The notes beneath the pieces were generated by a model. It made no database searches and was not told the origin of the DNA. It saw only the letters and a list, made by a program, of their open reading frames with translations. Below are positions 51,243 to 55,213 of a stretch of DNA of 55,213 bases, one piece after another. This stretch comes from Sphingomonadales bacterium (GTDB lineage Bacteria > Pseudomonadota > Alphaproteobacteria > Sphingomonadales > Sphingomonadaceae), in NCBI GenBank assembly GCA_028869175.1, contig JAGWTB010000008.1, positions 1-55,213 on the forward strand, in the 5' to 3' direction. Each line of letters starts with the position of its first letter. Position 1 is the stretch's first letter. The translations under genes and the position numbers were made by a program.

Positions 51243-52421
51243 CTACCACCGCCGCCGGCGCTGGCAGGCGCGCACCCGGCGGCGCAGCTCTTCGGCGCGC
51301 TCCTCCGGCGTCACCACGGGGGTATCGGCGGGCAAGTGGTCGCGCAGCTCAGCCAGCTTGACGCGCTTGATCGTCGGCACCGGCTCGTCGCTGCATTCGT
51401 ACCAGCGGCCATAGATGCCGCCTTCGGTGTAGCCCGCCGGGTCAAGCCAGTTGGGCACCCCCGGATCGGTCAGCGCGATCACCGCACGGAACCTTCCGTC
51501 GCTGCTCACCCGCGCCATGTGGCCGTTGGTGCTGGACAGGCGGTAGACATATTCCAGCGCGTTGAAATAGGGGTCGTTGAGCTGCACGTTCCAGTAGGGC
51601 GCGTGAGCCGGCAGGTCGGTCTCGATGATCAGCGCCTCGTCCTCGGCGAACTGGAAGCAGGCGGGCCAGTAGGTCTGCTTCACCAGCGCCCCGGCATAGC
51701 GCACCGGCTGGAACACGTTGAAGCCCACGGCATCCTTCACCGCGTTCTGCATGCCGAAATAGAGGTTGGTCTTGCGGCGCGGCAGCTTGGCCATTTCGCG
51801 GATGCGGTCGAGGATCTGCCCGGGCGTCAGGCGCGGCTTGGGGCCGACCGGGCTGAGGCATTCGATCGACAGCACCGGATCGACCTCCTTCTCCCAGTCA
51901 TAGGAGCGGAAGCGGGTGTACATCGCGCCCGCCTGCGGGTGGATCGGTGCCCAGTGGCCGGTATGGCCCTCGGGCCGCTCGGCGCTGAAGATAATCTCGA
52001 AGTCCTCGCCAAGGCCGATGCCGAGGTCGTTGGTGTCGACCTCGTTGTGTCCGCTGCCGTCGCGCGGCATCTCGTCCACCGTGCCGGAAAGGAACTTCTG
52101 GGTGGTGAAGGACAGGATCTTGCAGGTCCCCCGGTTGCCCGAGACGCGGTAGACCAGATCGCCGCGGATCGGTGACTGGGTATAGATGTCGTCCGGGTTG
52201 GGCTGCAGCGTGTAGACCGGGTTCCACAGCGGTGCCCAGTCCGGGTGTTCGGCATCGGCGTGGAAGTACATGAAATAGGCGTAGGACAGGCTGGTCATCG
52301 TCTGGCGGTAGACGTCGGCGCGATAGGCCGGATCGTCGGGCCGCCATGTGTTCTTGAGGTTGCCGACCGCGCCTTCGAGGTCGGCAAGGTAGGTAAGGAT
52401 CTTCGGATCGATCTCGGTCAT
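51243..52421 (-). CDS. DUF1214 domain protein
   Basis: 392 residues, larger than a bare DUF1214 domain (about 110). Conserved segments include LWNPVYTLQPNPDDIYTQSPI, SAERPEGHTGHWAPIHPQAG, HAPYWNVQLNDPYFNALEYVYR and LTDPGVPNWLDPAGYTEGGIYGRW; the last resembles the DUF1214 ending. No signal peptide or membrane segment is evident. The function of the family is unknown. It sits tightly between SDR and sulfotransferase genes, which suggests a shared substrate. The C-terminus is very basic (RRRVRACQRRRRW). Confidence 0.82.
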   Translation of the reverse strand: MTEIDPKILTYLADLEGAVGNLKNTWRPDDPAYRADVYRQTMTSLSYAYFMYFHADAEHPDWAPLWNPVYTLQPNPDDIYTQSPIRGDLVYRVSGNRGTCKILSFTTQKFLSGTVDEMPRDGSGHNEVDTNDLGIGLGEDFEIIFSAERPEGHTGHWAPIHPQAGAMYTRFRSYDWEKEVDPVLSIECLSPVGPKPRLTPGQILDRIREMAKLPRRKTNLYFGMQNAVKDAVGFNVFQPVRYAGALVKQTYWPACFQFAEDEALIIETDLPAHAPYWNVQLNDPYFNALEYVYRLSSTNGHMARVSSDGRFRAVIALTDPGVPNWLDPAGYTEGGIYGRWYECSDEPVPTIKRVKLAELRDHLPADTPVVTPEERAEELRRRVRACQRRRRW

Positions 52422-52434
52422 CGTGCCCTCCCGC

Positions 52435-53286
52435 TCAGGCCTTCTTCGCGCCCATCATGAACGCCATGTCGATCGCACCGACCATGGCCCCGCTGGCGAA
52501 GCCCTGATCGGTGTAGAGAAAGGCCCCGGTCACCGCGCCGTTGAGCGGGCTGTTCAGCAGGACCAGCGGCCAGGCCTGCTCCTCCGCCGTCGCCATGCGG
52601 CCGAGCGAGGGATAGGGCCAGGCGTCGAGGAATTCCTCGGTCACCGCCCCGGTGGCCAGCGATTGCTCCATGAAGGCGGTTTTCGTCGGGCAGGGGCCGA
52701 TGGCGTTGAAGCGGATGCGGCGTTCGTTGCCATAGCGCACGGCGGCATGGCTCACCCAGACCACCAGCATTTCCTTCGAGGTGGTATAACCGTCGCGCAC
52801 GCGCTTTTCCGGATCGGCCTCGCACCAGGCATAGGCTTCGTCGGGGTCGGTGATCGCCAGCATTTCCAGGCTTTGGGCCAGGTTCTTCTGCCAGCCCATC
52901 GCCGCGTCGGAAGAAATCAGCGCGATGCCGGCACCATCTGCCAGCGCGGGCAGCAGGCTTTCGACCAGCAGGCGGGTGCCGATGTAGTTCACCCGCATGC
53001 AATACAATGCCCCCTTGAGGTGCGGCGGCAGGCCAGCGCAGGGGAACAGGAAGTGGATCGGCGCGACGGCCTTGAGCACCTGCGCCGTGGCGCGGACCTG
53101 GGCGAAGTCGGACAGGTCGCAGGCGTGGAATGCGGCGCAGGGCACCTTGGGCGGCTGGATGTCGACGATGTGGACCAAGGCCCCCAGTTCGCCGAGGATG
53201 CGGGCGACCTGCTCGCCCATCCCCGAAGCACCGCCGGTGACCACCACCGTCTTGCCGCGATAGCCCAGCCCATCGAGTTGCAGCAT
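52435..53286 (-). CDS. Short-chain dehydrogenase/reductase, 3alpha-hydroxysteroid-dehydrogenase-like
   Basis: 283 residues from the ATG at 53286. The cofactor loop is TGGASGMG (17-24), with VDIQPPK after strand 2 where Asp42 favours NAD(H). The active site is Ser125/126 in LISSDAAM and Tyr167/Lys171 in YTTSK. The long segment between Ser and Tyr, with DPDEAYAWCEADPEK, resembles the 3alpha-HSD group, which reduces or oxidises hydroxyls on bulky alicyclic substrates. It is the first gene of the minus-strand accessory operon, with a palindromic operator 54 bases upstream. Confidence 0.86.
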   Translation of the reverse strand: MLQLDGLGYRGKTVVVTGGASGMGEQVARILGELGALVHIVDIQPPKVPCAAFHACDLSDFAQVRATAQVLKAVAPIHFLFPCAGLPPHLKGALYCMRVNYIGTRLLVESLLPALADGAGIALISSDAAMGWQKNLAQSLEMLAITDPDEAYAWCEADPEKRVRDGYTTSKEMLVVWVSHAAVRYGNERRIRFNAIGPCPTKTAFMEQSLATGAVTEEFLDAWPYPSLGRMATAEEQAWPLVLLNSPLNGAVTGAFLYTDQGFASGAMVGAIDMAFMMGAKKA

Positions 53287-53339
53287 GTCTCTCTCCCGTG
53301 CGCGGCCCCACTTCAGGGGGAATCGCCTGCCGGAAGAAA

Positions 53340-53355
53340 GATAGTACACACTATC
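53340..53355. promoter_or_regulatory. 16-bp perfect palindrome in the divergent accessory promoter region
   Basis: GATAGT-ACAC-ACTATC is a perfect inverted repeat of the size and shape of TetR-family operators. It lies in the 124-base gap between the divergent SDR and crotonase-fold genes, so one regulator could control both arms of the cluster. No regulator gene is in the visible cluster. Confidence 0.65.
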
Positions 53356-53410
53356 AACCTGCGCCAGTGCCACTTTGCCCGCCCGCGCGATGTCGGCTAG
53401 GCTGCCCTGC

Positions 53411-54187
53411 ATGAGCAATGCCGCGATCCTGACCGATGCCGCCGAGGGTGTTTTCACCATCACCATCAACCGACCGGAAAAGCTCAACGCGCTGACCGGC
53501 GCGATGCACGAGGCGCTGGAGACGGCGTTCAACCGCTTTGCCGCCGATCCGGCACTCGAGGTCTGCGTGCTGACCGGTGGGGGAGAACGGGCTTTCTGCG
53601 CGGGAAGTGACCTGTCGGGCGATCCGGTAGGCCGCACCTATCCGCCGCACGGCTATGGCGGGATCGCCGCACGCTTCGATCTAGACAAGCCGGTGATCGC
53701 CAAGGTGCGCGGACTGGCGCTGGGTGGCGGCTTTGAACTCGCGTTGGCCTGCGACATGATCGTCGCCGCCGACACCGCGCGGTTCGGCCTGCCCGAACCC
53801 AAAGTGGGGCTGATCGCGCTGGGCGGCGGCATCCACCGGTTGGTACGGCAGTCGGGGATCAAGCAGGCGATGATCCCGCTGCTGACCGGACGGCAGATCG
53901 CCGCGCCAGAGGGCGTGGCCATGGGCTTCGTCAGCGCCGTGGTGGCGGAAGCAAAGCTCGATGACACCGTCGCCGCGCTCTGCGCCGAAATCCGCGCCAA
54001 CGCGCCGCTGGCCGTGCATCTGACCAAGCAGCTCGCCGCCTGGGGGCTTGACCAGTCCTGCCTGGCCGATGCCTTATCCGGACAGGCGGACCTTCCCGCC
54101 TACCGCCACTGGCAGGCGGCGGAAGACACGCACGAAGGCCCGCGCGCCTTCCTCGACAAGCGAGTGCCGGTGTGGAAAGGACGATAG
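53411..54187 (+). CDS. Crotonase (enoyl-CoA hydratase/isomerase) superfamily protein
   Basis: 258 residues. The crotonase core is clear: TITINRPEKLNALTGAMHEAL, AFCAGSDLSG and KVRGLALGGGFELALACD (oxyanion hole), and FGLPEPKVGLIALGGG with Glu129. The second catalytic Glu of classical hydratases falls in AMIPLLTG here and is replaced by Ile, so simple syn-hydration is doubtful; isomerase, lyase or hydrolase chemistry on a CoA thioester is more likely. The start at 53411 gives a family-like N-terminus. A second SDR gene follows after 36 bases. Confidence 0.87.
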   Translation: MSNAAILTDAAEGVFTITINRPEKLNALTGAMHEALETAFNRFAADPALEVCVLTGGGERAFCAGSDLSGDPVGRTYPPHGYGGIAARFDLDKPVIAKVRGLALGGGFELALACDMIVAADTARFGLPEPKVGLIALGGGIHRLVRQSGIKQAMIPLLTGRQIAAPEGVAMGFVSAVVAEAKLDDTVAALCAEIRANAPLAVHLTKQLAAWGLDQSCLADALSGQADLPAYRHWQAAEDTHEGPRAFLDKRVPVWKGR

Positions 54188-54223
54188 AGATTCCGGACAA
54201 TTGGCTGAGGAACGTGCAAGCCC

Positions 54224-55099
54224 ATGACAATCCATAACCCCGTGCCGCCGGTGCCCTTTGCTGGTGCGGCAACCCTGGTAATCGGCGGCGGTCGCAATAT
54301 CGGACGCGAAGTGGCGCGCGAATTCGCCCGGCGCGGTGCAAGGCTGGCCGTCGCGGACCTGGACCTTGAAGGCGCGGAGGAAGCCGCCGCGCTGATCCGC
54401 GAGGCCGGGGGTGAGGCCGTTGCCCTCCCATGCGACGTTTCGAGCGACGCCTCGGTCAAGGCCACGGTTGCGAGCGCCGAGGCGGCTCTGGGCCCGCTCG
54501 CCATCCTGATGAACAACGCGGGCATCCTCTCTGGCGGCAATCCGGAAGACATTCCGGTAGCCGCTTGGCAGCAGATGATGGACATCAACTTCTTCGGCAT
54601 GGTCCGCGCGATCGAGGCGGTGCTGCCGGGGATGATCGCGCGGCGGCGCGGGCATGTGGTGAATACTGCCAGCTTCGCCGGGCTCTATCCCTTCGCCACC
54701 AGCCGGATGCACTATGCCGCCTCGAAGGCGGCGGTGGTTTCGCTGTCCGAGAACCTGGCGGTCTACGGCATGGACCACGGCGTCCGGGTATCGTGCCTGT
54801 GCCCCGGCCCGGTGATGACCACATCGGTGCTGGGCATGAAGCACTGGTCGGAAAACTACACCATGCGCGCGCCGGGCAGCCACCTGACAGTGAAATCGCA
54901 GGAAGAGACCGCCCGCATCCTGGCCGATGGCATGGAAGCGGGGCGGATCATCGTGCCGACGCATGACGAGGTCTGGGACACCCTGCGCGAACGCGCCGCC
55001 TCGCCCGATGCCTATGTGATAAAGAAGCACGGCGAGTTCGCCAGCGGTGACAGCGGCAAGCCTGCCGTGCCAGCGGAATTCCTTGCGAACAAGCCTTAG
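54224..55099 (+). CDS. Short-chain dehydrogenase/reductase
   Basis: 291 residues. Cofactor loop GGGRNIG (21-27) instead of the common TGxxxGxG, ADLDLEG with an acidic residue after strand 2 (NAD preference), NNAG at 97-100, Ser150 in NTASFAGL, and Tyr164/Lys168 in YAASK. A C-terminal stretch of about 60 residues extends past the usual SDR core (EEFASGDSG-like). Substrate unknown. The TAG stop at 55097-55099 lies directly at the proposed end of the IS element, so the last codons or the stop may have been set by the insertion. Confidence 0.85.
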   Translation: MTIHNPVPPVPFAGAATLVIGGGRNIGREVAREFARRGARLAVADLDLEGAEEAAALIREAGGEAVALPCDVSSDASVKATVASAEAALGPLAILMNNAGILSGGNPEDIPVAAWQQMMDINFFGMVRAIEAVLPGMIARRRGHVVNTASFAGLYPFATSRMHYAASKAAVVSLSENLAVYGMDHGVRVSCLCPGPVMTTSVLGMKHWSENYTMRAPGSHLTVKSQEETARILADGMEAGRIIVPTHDEVWDTLRERAASPDAYVIKKHGEFASGDSGKPAVPAEFLANKP

Positions 55100-55213
55100 G
55101 CGGTGTTTACATTCATAGGCAACATTTGAGTGCCGCCACGAGATTGAGGAAGCCGGCGTAGTTTCTGGCGAGTTTGTCGTATCGGGTTGCGATGCGTCTG
55201 AAGTGTTTGATCT
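55100..55213 (-). mobile_element. IS5-type insertion sequence, right end (cut by window edge)
   Basis: The last 32 codons of a transposase are read on the minus strand (stop 55115-55113), with IKHFRRIATRYDKLARNYAG. This is the very recognisable C-terminus of IS5/IS1031-like DDE transposases. The outer end is probably GGTGTTTACATTCAT just past 55100, the expected terminal inverted repeat. The catalytic part and the other end lie outside the window. Confidence 0.85.

Overview
The window is dense, GC-rich bacterial chromosome, about 60 genes in 55 kb with few gaps. It looks like a sphingomonad (Sphingomonadales, probably Novosphingobium or a close relative). The grounds are an NDUFA12-type complex I accessory gene and a DUF2155 gene beside aat, a DciA/DUF721 - DsbA - DsbA - smc block beside mutY, a long-form isocitrate lyase with a RamB-like regulator, and a lignostilbene-dioxygenase-type enzyme with its diagnostic residues. 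This placement is inferred from gene content; no search was run.

Layout. 1-5.3 kb: information-processing genes on the minus strand (tRNA-Trp, secE, nusG, rplK, start of rplA). The usual block is interrupted by a GT-C-like membrane protein, an acyltransferase and a PspA gene. 5.3-8.1 kb: aat convergent with a DUF2155 - NDUFA12 pair, then DUF192 and recX. 8.2-17 kb: orphan fatty acyl-AMP ligase, ChrA-type transporter, ParB-like protein, SulP transporter, secreted DUF4214/beta-helix protein, MFS transporter. 17.1-19.4 kb: TelA - XpaC-like - PHA-granule-type operon. 19.4-21.3 kb: DUF2721 protein, lipocalin and TonB. 21.3-26.4 kb: a PQQ alcohol dehydrogenase / small periplasmic protein / cytochrome c / MocA-like operon, divergent from a lignostilbene-type dioxygenase. 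They share a 167-bp control region with a perfect FNR/FixK box and several palindromes. 26.6-40.5 kb: housekeeping genes (galU, murA, cyclophilin, mgtE, DUF1489, nudC, serine hydrolase, mutY, dciA-like, two DsbA-like proteins, smc). 40.5-48.8 kb: aceA with a 52-codon downstream gene, the RamB-like regulator, an ICMT-domain membrane protein, a monooxygenase-fold protein, gshA, rsmE, ubiA.

48.85-55.1 kb looks like an accessory island. A SRAP (YedK/HMCES-type) gene survives only as its first codons directly after ubiA, abutting the 3' end of a zinc alcohol dehydrogenase. Then come a sulfotransferase, a DUF1214 protein and an SDR on the minus strand. A crotonase-fold protein and a second SDR lie on the plus strand, and the window ends in an IS5-type element. 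A perfect 16-bp palindrome sits in the divergent promoter region. This set looks like an uncharacterised catabolic or modification pathway.

The observations I rate highest are the architecture of the dioxygenase/PQQ-dehydrogenase control region, the aat/DUF2155 antisense overlap in which both strands seem to encode family-typical sequence, and the accessory island with its truncated neighbour. No CRISPR array, rRNA or prophage was seen, and no gene-free stretch exceeds 300 bases.
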